Below are positions 49,691-63,275 of a DNA stretch of 64,000 nucleotides, piece after piece (positions within the stretch are counted from its first letter, which is position 1; every line of letters begins with the position of its first letter). The notes under the pieces were generated by a model. That model saw nothing but the letters and a program-made list of their open reading frames with translations. It was not told where the DNA came from and made no database searches. The stretch is from positions 1,002,001-1,066,000 of the forward strand of contig LS997565.1 of NCBI GenBank assembly GCA_000469685.2, written 5' to 3'. Origin of the DNA: Haemonchus contortus. Lineage: Eukaryota; Nematoda; Chromadorea; Rhabditida; Trichostrongylidae. The position numbers were made by a program, and so were the translations under genes.

Positions 49691-52600
49691 AAAGCGCGCT
49701 TTCATTTCTGTTTTGAGTGCAATATGCATGTCTACATAGATGGCACGATATTGCATAATCACCTTTTCTTGGAATTACTTATCAATGTAGCGTAAAATAT
49801 CCAGAAATTCTCGAAAGACCCTTGCTCAAGGTGAATCCCAAAGTTTTCATGGCAGAAATAACATTCAAAGTATACTATAAATTATTTTATGACGCCATGA
49901 CGTCACTTTCTTATCTGGATACCAAGTACACGGAAGAACGTCGGTTAGATTGAATCGTCTTATCAGTTGAATTATGCAAAACACTAGTCTTATTTGTGTT
50001 TTAATTGTGTTACGTAGTGTCGTTCATACTTGTGATGTACATGTTGTGATAAAGAAAGTGTCTTTCAACGTTAATGATAGTTAGCGAAGAATTTCAGGTC
50101 ATCAAGATACTTTTCACTCGAAATCTTTTGCTGACTAGTTTGATTCATTTGCTGTTTTATTACTTGAACTGTTTGCTTGATTTTTGATTCGCTCGTCTGT
50201 AATAAATATGACCATGGACCAACAGTTGGAAATACAGAGGTTCTCTCCTTCGATGTTTCTTAGATGTTCAGCTTGAAATTTTACATGAAGTTAGTGAATG
50301 CTTACAACCTTACTTGGACAAACTCTTTTGTTTTGGTTTACCATACATAATAAGTTAGGCTGAAATTGCAACTGAAGATTGGTAATCTGTGATGAGGCTG
50401 ACTCTCATCCTTGTCTCACGTTTACCTCTTACCCAGGACCACTACTGCTCGTCCTGAGATCCGTAGAGCTTAATTTCTAGGTAATGGATCGTGTGCCTCC
50501 TTAGCAGAAATACAGTAGGCCATTCCTTCTTGCTCATTTCGTTCCCACCTGCATTGGCAAACTGATAACAAACTATCCCAACTTTGAGAGTTACATTTGA
50601 TTTGACCATCGATGCCTGCAATGGGAGTCAATCGATTCTTTTCTTAAGTAACCTTCTTGTTATAGCGATTATCTAATAAAGCGAACGATGTTCACGAAAA
50701 TTAAGTTTTAGAGTCAAGGATCAGCGCTGGATTTTTTCTCAACGGTCTGGATATCATTACGTATCTAACCAAGGCTTTGCTCGATGGCCTCTACGTCTTC
50801 CTCCGTAACATGACTGTCCGCGCGGGCTCCTAAATATCCGTGAGATGGGAGGAATAGATGTATTCTTTGTAGATGCACTGCTCGGGTGAAGTCCACATCG
50901 CGACAATTCGGTTGTAGGTCACTTTCTTCCCTTTTGTGCAAGATAAACGAGGCAAATATCGAATATAGGGATGAAAAGACATCCCGACAGGACATAAGTT
51001 GGCACATCAAATGCATGTTATCTGAAAGGCTTTATAAGGGGTACTTCGACCTCCCTTACCTCAAAGGATATTGAGGAGTGAGTGTAGTTTGAAAACCGTG
51101 AGTTATGTGGCTGTTTATTTATCTCTTCTTCTCCCCTTGCATCCCTTTGATCATCGACTTCTTCGAAAGGGCACTATAAACTTCTTGTTTTGCCCCGGTT
51201 GCGAGCCAATGAAAGTCGACCTCTTGGTCCATCGAAGTAATTAATTTGCATGACCTTGAGGCAACCTGACCTTCCATCAATTGGCATGTGCGGCACCGGA
51301 GTTGCTCATCGTTGGCTGACGGGACACCCCTCTGTTCTCGCGATTTTTGTGTTCTCTGAACATTGTCCTCTCAGACCCACTGAATGACGTTGATGTGCTT
51401 ATCCTGCCTGCACGGAATTCAGGTTTCTCTGACACATGTCGGGCATTAGAGTTCGAACGACCAGTGTGGCATCGACCACTAAAGGTAATTTTTAGATGTT
51501 GACGTGTTGACTCCTGCTGCTTGATATATTCTCAGGTGTATGGGTATGGGAGAGAAAACAGTGGGAAAATTCAACCAACGCAAGATTAGTTTTTGATCAT
51601 GGACCCTTTCTGTTATGTGACGAGTTCGACTTTTCTTCACATAAGGTTAAGATTATGAAGTTTTACTTAGTTTCGTAGTTTTCTTGGACGTGCTTTTTCC
51701 GCATTCGGTTTCTTAGAAGCCGTTGTCTACCCATAGTCTGTGTTGTAGGTCTCTTGACTGTTCCGGAAGTGAGTTATAAAACTCTGAATAAGACAACCCT
51801 GATACAGCTCTTGTTGTGGGAAGCCCTTTCCTTGTCTGGCATACATCCTTTTTCGGATATTTTTCCTTTTCTCCTGCAGCCTTCCCATTGTTTAGCTATT
51901 CGACTATAGCTATACTGGTTTCGACAAGTTCTCTATGGGACTGTTTCTCCATCCTGACCACTTCAGTTCCACTGTCTTATCGTAACACCGGTTACCATCT
52001 TTTTTCACTCTCCACATCACCACAAATTTTTGGTAAATCAATAAGTAAATGCTAATCTTTTGCCTACTAATGCAGAAACAAAGTTGATTCAGGTTTGAAA
52101 GTTATATGCGTAGCATATAGGTCATTAAGATTTATACTAAGATGTAATGAAAATGAAATGTTTCATGTTGAATGCTCGCGTTTGGTCATAATTTTATTTC
52201 AATCTTAAGAGTAAGCAGGACTAATTACTAAAGTTGTGAATAACATATAGAGTTCCATTATCAGAATTGCTGCTTAAGTTGTCCCGAAATTGTGTGGCAT
52301 CAGCCTGCTATTCCAATTTAACCACAAAACGGAGGGGAGTCCAGACGCATATGCTGACCAGTCCAAAAGAGGTCTGTGCAGTTGTGGTTTTGAGCCATTG
52401 AAGTAGACGGTGTATGAAGTGTCCAGAGAAGAGATCTTGCTTATCTCAGGAAGACTCGTTCTGTCAAATAGCACGTCCACACGAGTAGTCTCTCCGTTGT
52501 CCATTGCTCAGCTTCTCTTTGCTTTTCGAAAAAACTGAAAAGGTACATTTGCCTTCCTTCCTTCGTTTACATAATTTGGAGAAGAATAAGATCAAAACTA

Positions 52601-53393
52601 TTGAGTTGCTTACATTCCGGTGCTCTTGTATTTGCAGGAGAAAATTTCAGAATACTGCTTGGATTTCCAAATGGCGGTGTGGCCACTTCATCGTAGCTCG
52701 TCTCTTCTCGAAGCAGCGCCCCCTAGTTTCCTAGTGATACGACGTTTAACTGGATCCGCTTTGAAAAATCAGAAAACGCCCTTGAAGGGTCGATTATGTA
52801 TTATGGGAATGATTTATGGAGGTACGATTACGCAAAGGCCATCAATTCTTTTCCTTTAATCCTTCATGGTTATACAATATTCAAAAGCGATTATCACAAT
52901 TACTTATTTCTCGACGCTCTGAAAGGATCGTTCTCTTCATGAGCCTGACATCACTTTTAGAAATTTAGAATTTTACCCATTCTGACTGATAACAACTCAA
53001 TTTTATTCATTTGCAATTTAGGATCTCAAAGGATGAAGGCAGTTAGGATTCTGACGCTGCCCTACTCATATCAAATTCGCCAGCGCCGAGGATTTGCTCA
53101 ACATACCCAGGGTTTGGTTTATTCGAGTTTCATTTGTTTTCTCATCTTGCCATTTCTCCATTATCAGCTATAATTACCATTCCCTCTCATGATGTTTATT
53201 CGGAAGACTCGAGGAATAATAGCATATCCATGTCTAAACGTTACTTGCTGAATAATCGGTAACTCACAGAAGGAAAAGGGTGATGATGATAGCTGTTGTA
53301 TAGTATTTTCATCCAGTTAGGCGAAGCTAGAGGCAATCAATAGATGCTTGAGGTAGAGAATACCCAGTCTAAGCTGTTGTCGATCCCGAATTT

Positions 53394-53497
53394 AAGCGGA
53401 GGTAGAGCAGTAAGTTTTGAATGGAACCGCTATACATATACGATCCCGGGCTCATTCATGTATAAGCGGTTCCATTCAACCCTATAATCCTCCGCTT
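53394..53497. repeat. Fold-back palindrome
   Basis: GAATGGAACCGCTATACAT pairs with ATGTATAAGCGGTTCCATTC. Outer arms AAGCGGAGG and CCTCCGCTT extend the stem to about 40 bases per side with mismatches. Confidence 0.88.
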
Positions 53498-53731
53498 CCT
53501 CCGGATATTTGTTTACTTTTAATTCATGTTCGGTGAGATGATAGTCATCTAATCTTCTCGTTCCTTTCCTTCTAGTTTGTATTTGGGAGTTTCTGCTAAT
53601 CTCCTCTTGACTTGCTTTATGAATCCTGAAACGGCTCCAGATAGGTACACTCATGCACCGCATAACTTCAAAAATGGACTAGGATTTAAATAGAAAGAGT
53701 TATAGACGAGAAATATTGATAATGTGTTCAG

Positions 53732-56700
53732 AGCTTTCATCACCAAAAAGTGAGCTTCTTATCTTTGCGATGAAAAAGAAGATATTCTGTGAAGGATCTC
53801 TGTTGGATACCGTTCAGCGCTCAAATATTTATTCCGACTGTAAGCATTTCGTGGACATGTCTCTGAAGCATGATGCAGGTGAAACAAAACGGTTGATTTA
53901 TAAAGATATAACAATCATACATGCTTTTTGTGTCCTTTTATTGCTAGCTTCACAATAATGATATGCGAGAGATCACTGTATGAGATTGTGCAAAACACTC
54001 CGATAATGCTTGTTTGGAAATTTCACAAAGCTTGTGATTAAATTTTGTTCGCTGTACTTTCTTCTGGATCGCTTTCAAGTTGGAGTTTGAGCAACTTTCA
54101 CCAAGCTGGTATCATGCCGATATTAGTACTCGAGTGATGAATGATTTAAAACTGGAAAGTTGCTTGAAATTCCATCACAGATAGAATGAAAAAAGTTTCA
54201 GTCAAGTTTGATATTCTTTAGAAACTACTCTCGTTCGTTGGGAAGCGCTGAGGTCTGCTGGACCAGTGACTCCCGATCGTCTCCGTGAATTTATCACCGA
54301 GTTTTTCAATGAACCAGAAAACGAACTCGTGGAATGTGAACCAGAAGACTGGGATCCGACGGTATCATTTTTGCTTGAACCACTTTGCTTTAAATTTCCA
54401 AGAAGTGACAGTGTGACACATTCAATTAATGCGGCCCATGCGTTGATCCAGATTTCACATAGATGGTCAAGATTGGGAAACATCGACGGATTCTCTACCG
54501 AAATAATATCTTACAAGCCTTTCTTCGAACTTCAAGTGATTGTAGAGAGCAGATTCTCTTAGAGTAGAAAGATGGCACAGACTGTTTATTTCTTCAATCT
54601 TTCATAGAGCTTGTGGAATTCGGGGCAGTATACCAGCCTAAAGGTGAGACTGGAACAAACGCTGTCTGCCAAGGGGTACAGAATTGGATCCCTTGCGTTT
54701 TAGGATCAACTTCTGTATCGATTTTTTGGGTTTTAGAATGATATTTTTCGTAAATTTTTCGGCCAAAGTAGATGATGTAGAAAGAAGTATCGCCATGCAT
54801 TTAGAACCCCAAATTTCTCAAAATTGTTGAAGGGAGTGTGGCTAACTAATGGTTCTTTTGAACTCAGCTGCTTGAGGAGAAAATATGTGCCTCAGAGTGC
54901 TCCCTGTTCCGAGTTGGCGTAATGAGCACATTCCTAGTACCTGTGTTCTGAGGCCCAGTTCCGCGTCTAACGCCCCTTATCTGCGTCAGAACGCATGCAC
55001 TATAATAGAATGCTACCAATAAGGCCACGCTGCACAGCCGCCATTCTCGGGATGCTACAAGTAGGACTTCGATTCGAATTAGTTTGTGAGGTCTTCATGT
55101 GAATCTTCATCTCTCAAAAGCTGAGGAAATATGTTGATAATCGATGGTCTCTTTAATCAAAGACTATTTTTTTCGCAGTTAAAGCCGTGGCCGCTCTACC
55201 ATCGGCCGTTTATATATGTTTGCCCTTGAACAATTCTCACCAGGTGCAATGGTAAAAAAATGGGAAACTCTGCGGATTCTAAAAAAACTTGCGTCTCGGC
55301 TGAGCAGCATTCTTGCGAAAACATTTTTAGCCTTATCAGCACGAAATGATTGTGATAGAAATGTTTTTTTTTGAACGTAGAAGAGCGTATACATCAAATG
55401 TTGCCCAAAAAGGATTCACCTTAATGTCGTTTAACTGATAGACCTTTTGAAAAGAACAACACCTGCCATTCGTGAATTACCATTTCAAGGCACCATTGTG
55501 AAAGTGCAAAGTTTTCATAGGTTCTTCGGTCATCAAATCGTACTCTCTGCAGAAATTGCTAGCAATACTAGGTGGGATTTTAGCTTAGCGAGTTAAGAGT
55601 TTCAGAATGACGGTTTTCACTACATCAAGGATCCCAACTATCGTTCCTTCGCATTTGCTCTACACCGGAGATGGCCAGCATTACATAGGACGGTTCGTAT
55701 GCAAGTCTAATTACTCTTTTTGTTCATTCATGCTCAACCCTGAACCGACCCGGTTTTAGATTTCTGAGAACGTGAAAGTCAGGCCGGAGAGATATTCTAT
55801 TATATCGGTGCCGAATCCGTTTGTCATTCCTGGTGGAAGGTTAGTTTTTCTGAGTAAAATTATTTGAACTTAAAACTTTCAAGGCCTATCGAATCATCCC
55901 GTATTGTGCTTGGCTTCTTTGTGGGCTTTTTGTGTTTGTCAGAGTGCTTTGTAAATGAAAGGCGTGGTGTAAAACTTATTGCAAAATGCGGTCGTAAAAA
56001 CATTGGTGGATCGTTCTAGGTGTTCGGTAGCGAACGAGTTAGGCTCACTGGGAAGTCTAATGCAGGAAAAAGTGTACAGATGTTGAGTAGAGATGGAACA
56101 AGGAGACACCGGCTGGTAGAATGTAAGGAATTTACGCATAGGTCTGCATGAGGGTGAGAAACAGGCGTATGACCTGAGAAAGAGAAAATTAAGGGCATAC
56201 TAAAAAGAATAATTAGTGAAGTGGAGGGGTCACCATTGACGGACAAGTTTCGTGTGGGCCGGTCATAGATGGAAGAATTTTCCTGTTAACATTGAATGAG
56301 GTGGGAGAGGATGGAAGGAAGAAGTGGTCCAAGAAACTACTGCTAGCGTAAGAATGAGGTTGGAAACTGCAAAGGAAAATGTGATGAATAAGGGAAAGAA
56401 ATAACTAATAAGATGGATAGATCCACTGGGACGCATGCTTCTATACGTTGCTTTCTAGATCTGGGAACAACTAGAGCTATCTGTTCATATCTTTAGAGAA
56501 CTGAGGCAGCCGCTCGTTAATGGAAGAATCCTAAATTGAAGTAGCTAATTGTAGGAGGATTTATGCCTCAGTGAGGTGGTGTTCCTGGGATCATAGAGTC
56601 TTCGGTGCACCTCTAACCCAGTGTTAAGGGGAAGGAAGTTTTCACTCTGGTCGGAGGAAGGTCTATCGTAATGCAATAGCGATAAATCGGTTTTTGCCTT

Positions 56701-59700
56701 GTTGTCTTGAAGAACTTGTGTTGGAATTTCGAATTTTTGGGGGCAGCTCTAGCGTGGACAGTTCATCTTTCTTTCAATTCAGCATGTTTTCAACGGATCT
56801 GAGGCCAAATCTAAATTTTGATCATTTCGAATGTTCTGCTCATAAATTGTAACCCAAAATCATCATTGGCTAGGCACATGGTCATCAGCGTGTAGGTTGC
56901 TAAATGTTCACGTTGTACTAGGCAATGCAAATATGCTTATTCAGAGCGTTTAGAGTTAAGGAACGCATAGCCCTCTGGATCCGGTCGACATAGGAATTTA
57001 TCCTAGCTGTGGAGAAATATTCGGTCGTACAGTATTACTTAGCAATATTTTGAAAATCAGTGTAATAGCTCTGAAATTTCGCGCTCAGCATCTGGTACAG
57101 AATACTACACCCGGGTTGTCAGGCTACAGTTGCGTGCAGTCGCGCGTCGTGAGAGCCAAGATTCCCAGTAGCAGATCGTACAGTGTTTATGGTGTGGATA
57201 AAGCACTTCGAGAATTCTGCTCGGAGGAAGGGCCTTCCAATTTATAAAGCTAATCTAAAATCAACAATTAAGAAATTCTTTATGACTCAACTTCCGCTAC
57301 AAATGATCTAATCGACTAGAGATTCCTCCTTGAATAATTGAAGATTTGTGTCGATTACTGGAAGTTGGAATATTATTTTGTCTCAAACTCATAGATTGGT
57401 GGTTGAAACTTCACTGAAATGCACAGGCAGCAGTGCCGTATTACTGCCAAAGCACTTCGAGAATGCCAATGAAGAACTCGTGTGTGTCCAAACTATGTTT
57501 TGAATTATAAGGACGCAATAATTTTCATTGAAGGTTTCGTGAAATTTACTACTGGGACAGCTTCTTCATCATAAGAGGACTTATGGTTTCTGGAATGTAT
57601 AAAACAGTTCGTGGAATGATTGAAAACATGCAACACTTAATTGAAGAGTACGTTTACGTCTTTACAGGATGATGTCTCAATTTATGAACGTTTAGAAGGC
57701 TAGTTTCATTCTTATAGCTTAGTTCCTTATTGCTGGTCATCATTATGTGCAACTCATCATTATAAATTGATAGAGACGATTTCCAAGTTTAGTTATGACC
57801 TTTGAGACAACGCAGTTTCATTCTACTTCATCCATGGTACCAATATAATTCTATCTCCACTCTTATTAGATCGAAGGGAAAAAGCTGTCTGTTCGAGCCT
57901 GGAGGTCATTGTAGCAGAAGCAGTTCAAAAAAAGTCCTTTTTTGTTAAGAAAACGCCATTTCTTTGTTAACTGTAGAATTTTCCCGGACTATGCTGTGTT
58001 TGACGACCAGTTGTTGGTTTGTAGATTTGAATAGCGTTTCAGTCAATATTCCTTGACTTTGCCTAAATTGACAAAAAATTGAGACATCCTTTTTACAGTT
58101 ACATCATTTTCAAGGAATTCTTTGTAATCCTCTGCGCCACTATTGTTTGACTCGAAGGTACGGTTCACGATAATTTTGAGTTACCTAGATAGGCGAATAG
58201 TGAATGTTATATTCAAGAACAGTGCAGGAGTGGCGAAGAAAGCGCAAAAATCCTCATATTTACAAGGATATGAGGCTCTAGAAATGTAGTTAAACAGGAG
58301 GTTGGACGAGAACGTGACGACAGAAATTCCATGTAGACACTTGGACGAGTTGTCCTTATATGTGCCATTGCATACAGCTGGCTACAGTAAGTTGTCTGTG
58401 AGCAAACTCTACAGCCTCTACAATGTCGCTACAACTCGTTCGCCTTTGGGTATGTACGTCGCCTAGGCCGGTTTTGGGGCCCTTAATATCTTCTATCTAG
58501 GCTGTGACCCCACTAAAAGCTCAAGGACAGAGTCCTTGAGCTTTTATTGGGGGTCACAGATTCAACTTAGGTAAAAATCTCAAAAACCGTTTTTATCGTG
58601 AACTGTGCCTTTAACTAGTATATTCGAGTTGTGAGAATGCTGAATAATAATGTCATTCAGCACTCAAAACTCACAGGTGCTCAAACGTGGTGAAGACGAG
58701 GCTATTATGCTCGAGCAAAATACAAACTGAAGCTATAAATAACTATTGCAGACAGTCAATGAAGGAATGGTTTTCAGGTATGGCTTCGTGCCTAATGGCA
58801 ATAGGATTTATTACCTGAATCGATCTCAACCTCCTATGCTGACCTGGTGTGTTCACGAATACTTCACGGCTACAAATGACGTTGCCTTTCTTGAGCAGCT
58901 TATGCCCACTTTAGAGAAAGAGGTAGGGTAACAAATTGTATAGGCTACTTATAAGTGGGCAAAAATGTTGGTAGAAGAGCCGGTTCATCTCTTACTTAGT
59001 TCAAAGCGTCGCTTCTATTCAGTGGTTTTAAACATTTCTTGTTTTGTTTATTTACCCACTGCTCATGATCCATCTCACATAAGTAAAGTTTAAGTAAGTT
59101 CGAGGCCACGTTGGTACTTGCACAAAAAGAGTTACCATTATGCAGTTTCAGGCTCAAGGTGTGCATTGTTTATCAGTGAGGTTTTCTAGCTGAGCTGTTT
59201 CCAGCTAACATTTTTCCGAACGAATAGATCAATTGTGATGGATGGATGGCCTGGTCATCTTTATCGCTACCATGTTGTAGTCGATGGTCCACGTCCGGAG
59301 AGCTATTGTGCAGATTTGAAAAGTGCAGCACATCTGTACGATGGTGCGTGAGCCTTGGATCTTTTCTTCCTTACGATTGGAAGTACGTTGATGTGTTTCA
59401 GAAGGCGAGAAGCAAAAACTTTGGGGCGATATTGCCGCTGCTGCCGAGAGCGGCCGAGATTTCTCAAGTCGGTGGTTCAGCCAATCTGGGCCAATGGCTG
59501 GGAGATTCGAAGGCACGAGGTGAGAGGTGCTCCTCTTTCGGGTTTGTCGGAATTTTCGCCTAACGCCCGGCAGTGGAAAACGGAGGAAGGTTTGGAAAAT
59601 TAGTTGTCAGTAAGAGGCTAAGAACATGGGGAGCCAGAAGAGCACAAGGTAGTAAAGTTGATAATGTCACAGAATGCATCCAAACGATATCTAAGCTGAT

Positions 59701-62700
59701 TTTCATTGGGAGAATAACATTCTGACTGAGACTTTTTAGGACAAGTGAAATAATACCAGTGGATCTGAATGCAATTATTTGTGGGAATCTTCTCTTAATG
59801 CGAGATTTTTACGATGCATTGGGTGATATTGATGGATCGAAGAGATGTGCCCAAGAAGCTGATCTGTTGAAGCAGACGATCCATCAGGTTAGTGATTTGC
59901 ATATTTTAGCAATGTTTATAGTTTAGTACAATACCATGCTGCTTACAATGTTCCCTTTGTAGCTGAAATATACTTACTTGACAGTTTTGGTTTGGGATTG
60001 GCCTTGATGCTTACGAGATGGGAGGTGAAGTTAATGACAAGCTTTTCAACCAACTCAGGCATCAGACATTTTGCAGAACTTTGTAAAAAGGTCCTAAACA
60101 AGGACATAGATCTTATTACCTATGATCGTGCGGAGCTACTCGGTTGGACATTCTTCGTTTGAAGAGTCAAAGCACCACTTTTTTGCCTCAGCGACCTTTG
60201 CTGTCATTGTGACCAAATGGGCATTTCAACTGACACTTTAATCTCGAAAGGTTGAGCACTGGTAGTTTTCTTGGAAAACGCGTCTAGAAATATCGACTTC
60301 AGTTTTCGTAAACTGCATGCCAAACCATCTCAATTGACCTAGATCTCTATTTGAAATCGTATGTAAAATTAAAAGCTTCCACTGGTATGTTAGTGGTACC
60401 TGCTGTTCATCCATAAACTTGTTTATCAAAGCAAATAGACCATTTCGTAGTGCTTAAACTTCTTCCCAGTGGTACACAACATACTGTTTCTGTGAAGTCA
60501 TAGTCTGATAAGAAAAATTTTAGTTTCGAAGAAAAAAACATTGTTGTGCAGTTTTAATGCTATGGCCTGGTTAGTGATGAATCGTTCACTAAAACTTAAT
60601 GAATGTTTTCTAAGTACTACCAGTGTTGTTTTTTTAAGGATGTTTATATTTCTGACATTACAATAATTGTAGGTCTTGTGGAACGAGTCAGCCGGGTGCT
60701 GGTTTGATTATGACATTACTACTGGCCAACATCTGCGCATGTTCAGTGACACGAATTTCTTCCCTCTATACACGAAATCTACACATCCAGGTAACAGTAA
60801 AGTGCTCTATCAATAGAATGTTCCCAAGGGAAAGTTGCAATTTGAAATGGGACTTTCTACATTTACAAAACAATTCTTTGAAGTATCGACTTTGTCAAAA
60901 CTCAATAATTGCTGAGGAAGAGTTTAAACAGACAAATATACTGATTTGTTCAGGGTGTCCAAAAATAACGGGGTGCCTTAAAACGTCCTAGGCAAAAATG
61001 TTTCATTAGTCTAATTTCATTGGCTTCTTCTAAGTTGCTTCGATAGGTTTTTATTACAATATGCTTAATTAGCAGGGTATTAGGGTAAAAATCTTGATAT
61101 CGTTGTGGTGAAGGCTCACTCGATGTCACTTCCGTTAATTCGCATGCTTAGGTGAGAGAACTCGTAGATTATTCTTGAGTACAATAAGGATCGTATATGG
61201 ACCGTAAGAAAAATATGGCTAGCAATTTGAGCGATTTCTTTGGCTTTGGTTACTTCCTTGTTCCTTGTTAGGGATGCAAAGTAGTCGCCCGTATTACATG
61301 AAATGCTGACTGTGTGTGTGTGTGTGACCACTTGTACCGTAGGCCTTGTACTGTGTGGTGCGCACCCCCTTACCTCGGCAATGTACCACACACCGCATGA
61401 TAGGGGTCTCGATTTGCCAGTTGAAATTGGTAATTTTGGTCGCAAATATGCTCGCGGGATAATTCCCGAATCGAAGTAATCTAATTGACCTGTGTGTTGA
61501 ATTGGGAACCGTGAATGAAGCTTGAAAAATAGCCTACCTTTCACAGACTTCGATTCTGATGCGATTGTCGAGTATTTACGGAAAACAGGCGTGCTGGAGT
61601 TTCCCGGTGGTGTGCCAACCTCTCTGATAGCCACCGGTTAGTAAATGATATTATTCTTTTTCAAAGGATACGGTCGTTTTTGACTTACGCTTCCATTATG
61701 CCTTGTATAGTTCTATTTAAGGCCAACAATGGGATTTTCCTAACGCATTTGCACCTACAGAGTGGATCTTAATCGAAGGCCTCAGGTTATGTGGCCAAGA
61801 AGAAATTGCCTTGCAAATAGCCGAGAAATGGATCAGGAAGAACTTCAATATGTGGCGTGCTAGCGGAGGAACAATGTATGAAAAGGTTGGCGAATGGAAT
61901 TGAGTTTGATTTGTTGCGTTTAGATGAACGCACTCTTACTTGAACAGTTGCGGTTTCAACCTTAGTAATCAGGGCTTTTGAGTTCTACCTATTGCTTTTT
62001 TAACAAGTTTTTATAACAGATACATCTAAGTTGGTTGATCTCCTGGCTCTTTTTATTTTATTCACTTCATTCTTATTTTTCGAAACAATCGCTTCCCGAT
62101 ACTTATCATTCATTTCATCTCCTCAGCGAATGGCGAATCACCGTTCACTCATTACACGAGACCGCTTTCAGACCCGGAAGCCTTTCTGTTTCTTAATTCG
62201 TCGGGCTCTTCCCTGCACAGATTTGATTTCTTGAATAAAAGGATGATGTTGCATGGCTATGATCAGTCCCACTTTTAGTTTTCGCAGTCTATTTAGAGCA
62301 GCAACGACGTTCGAATAGGTATGTAGCCTATACAGTGACTTGAAGGGTCGACGAACTATGATTAAATTCTGTCCTCCCCTAGATTGGTATGCTAACATTT
62401 GACCGACCTTGGGGAGAAGAAAGAATTGATTGGCCCGTTTGAATTCGGTTTCTTTTTACTGTAATACGCCGTTGAAGGTGAACTTGAAATTGCTCAACTA
62501 TCGGATCTATTCATAAAATAATTGCTAAAATCTCAAATAGCCCCAAAATATCCAGAAAATAGAATGCCACTCCTTTTTCACCTAGACAGCACTTATTCAT
62601 CTTTTCTTGTGCTTTGCCAATCTCTTAGTAGCAGGAGCAAGCTTCATCCAAGTTGTTTTTCTGGACCACATCATTGAGGAGTGAACCGCCTTGTTTTATT

Positions 62701-63275
62701 GAAGAGTAACCGCTTTATGTTTATCAAGCTCTCTCTCTCGACCCAATGCATTCAAAGTCGAAGCTGACAGGGTATTCCTGATAGTCTTGGCAGCAACAAC
62801 GACCCTAATGTCAGTCAGTTTTAGTGGATTGGCTACATAAGGTGATAGACTGTTTGGCAAATATAGGAAATTCCTCTCAGTTTTGATTAATTCATTTTTG
62901 CGCTATGCTCGGCCACAACTTAGGATTTTAGCAGCAATCGATGCTATATTCAGTGTCTGTGATAATTTATTGTGGAACCCAGAACCGTACCTACTTTCGC
63001 AGCACCACATGGCGTTGCTCCATCACATCACTATAAACAATACGCTGCAAAAAAAATTCATTCACTGTTATGAGCTTTTGATAAATCTATGATTTCAGTA
63101 CAATGTGGTGTCAGCTTGTTATAAAATAGTCGGTGGTGGAGGCGAGTACGAAATGCAGGAGGGGTTCGGCTGGAGTAATGCAGTGATGCTTGATCTACTC
63201 AAAACATATGGCCACGAATTGCAATGGACACCGGCGGACGAATGCAGACACAAGTGTATCTGTCTATGGCAATAG
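53732..63275 (+). CDS. tre: Trehalase (GH37)
   Basis: Hydrolyses trehalose to two glucoses; animal forms are usually secreted or membrane-anchored. Exons: 53732-53878, 54222-54361, 55606-55692, 55760-55839, 57534-57647, 58778-58922, 59205-59343, 59402-59519, 59740-59887, 60673-60790, 61547-61636, 61722-61885, 63099-63275 (TAG). About 555 residues are covered. Order of motifs: FCEGSLLDTVQ, KHFVDMSLKHD, VPNPFVIPGGR then FREIYYWDSFFIIRGL (signature 1, split by an intron), PNGNRIYYLNRSQPP, DGPRPESY, AAAAESGRDFSSRW (general-acid Asp region), QQWDFPNAFAP, and GGGGEYEMQEGFGW (signature 2, with the base Glu). All phases agree. ESGRDF has Arg where Trp is usual. The C-terminus (ECRHKCICLWQ) is Cys-rich and not a typical GPI signal. 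The signal-peptide exon was not found; ATG codons at 53716, 53722 and 53770 are alternatives to a spliced start. Confidence 0.95.
55840..57533. other. Trehalase intron
   Basis: A 1.7-kb intron splitting signature 1 after the codon part AG of PGGR. No repeat or other gene was recognised. Confidence 0.7.
58156..58610. repeat. TTAA MITE, copy 6
   Basis: The element is 455 bp in a trehalase intron. Ends are AGGTACGGTTCACGATAA and TTTTTATCGTGAACTGTGCCT. The right flank is TTAA; the left flank is TCGA. It contains a strong hairpin at 58504-58557 (GTGACCCC, then TAAAAGCTCAAGGAC and its complement). Confidence 0.85.
61311..61326. repeat. (TG)n microsatellite
   Basis: A short perfect TG run in the trehalase intron before exon 61547. 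Confidence 0.9.
61886..63098. other. Last trehalase intron
   Basis: 1.2 kb between QQWDFPNAFAP and GEYEMQEGFGW exons. No other feature was recognised. Confidence 0.7.

Larger units (their letters stand above)
48631..53731. other. Intergenic; upstream exons of two genes expected
   Basis: It must hold the 5' exons of the minus-strand gene at 48.3-48.6 kb and the signal-peptide exon of trehalase. None could be assigned. Open minus frames at 50765-51016, 52274-52504 and 53430-53663 read mildly coding but match nothing known. Inverted repeats lie at 49237-49690 and 53394-53497. Confidence 0.45.

Noticed and set aside
51816..52055. Hydrophobic frame as the trehalase signal-peptide exon
   Set aside because: It has several hydrophobic stretches, but no donor gives the phase required by exon 53732, and it does not look like a single cleaved signal.
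61116..61634. Minus-strand frame of 172 codons
   Set aside because: It covers the trehalase exon at 61547-61636 on the opposite strand and a TG microsatellite.
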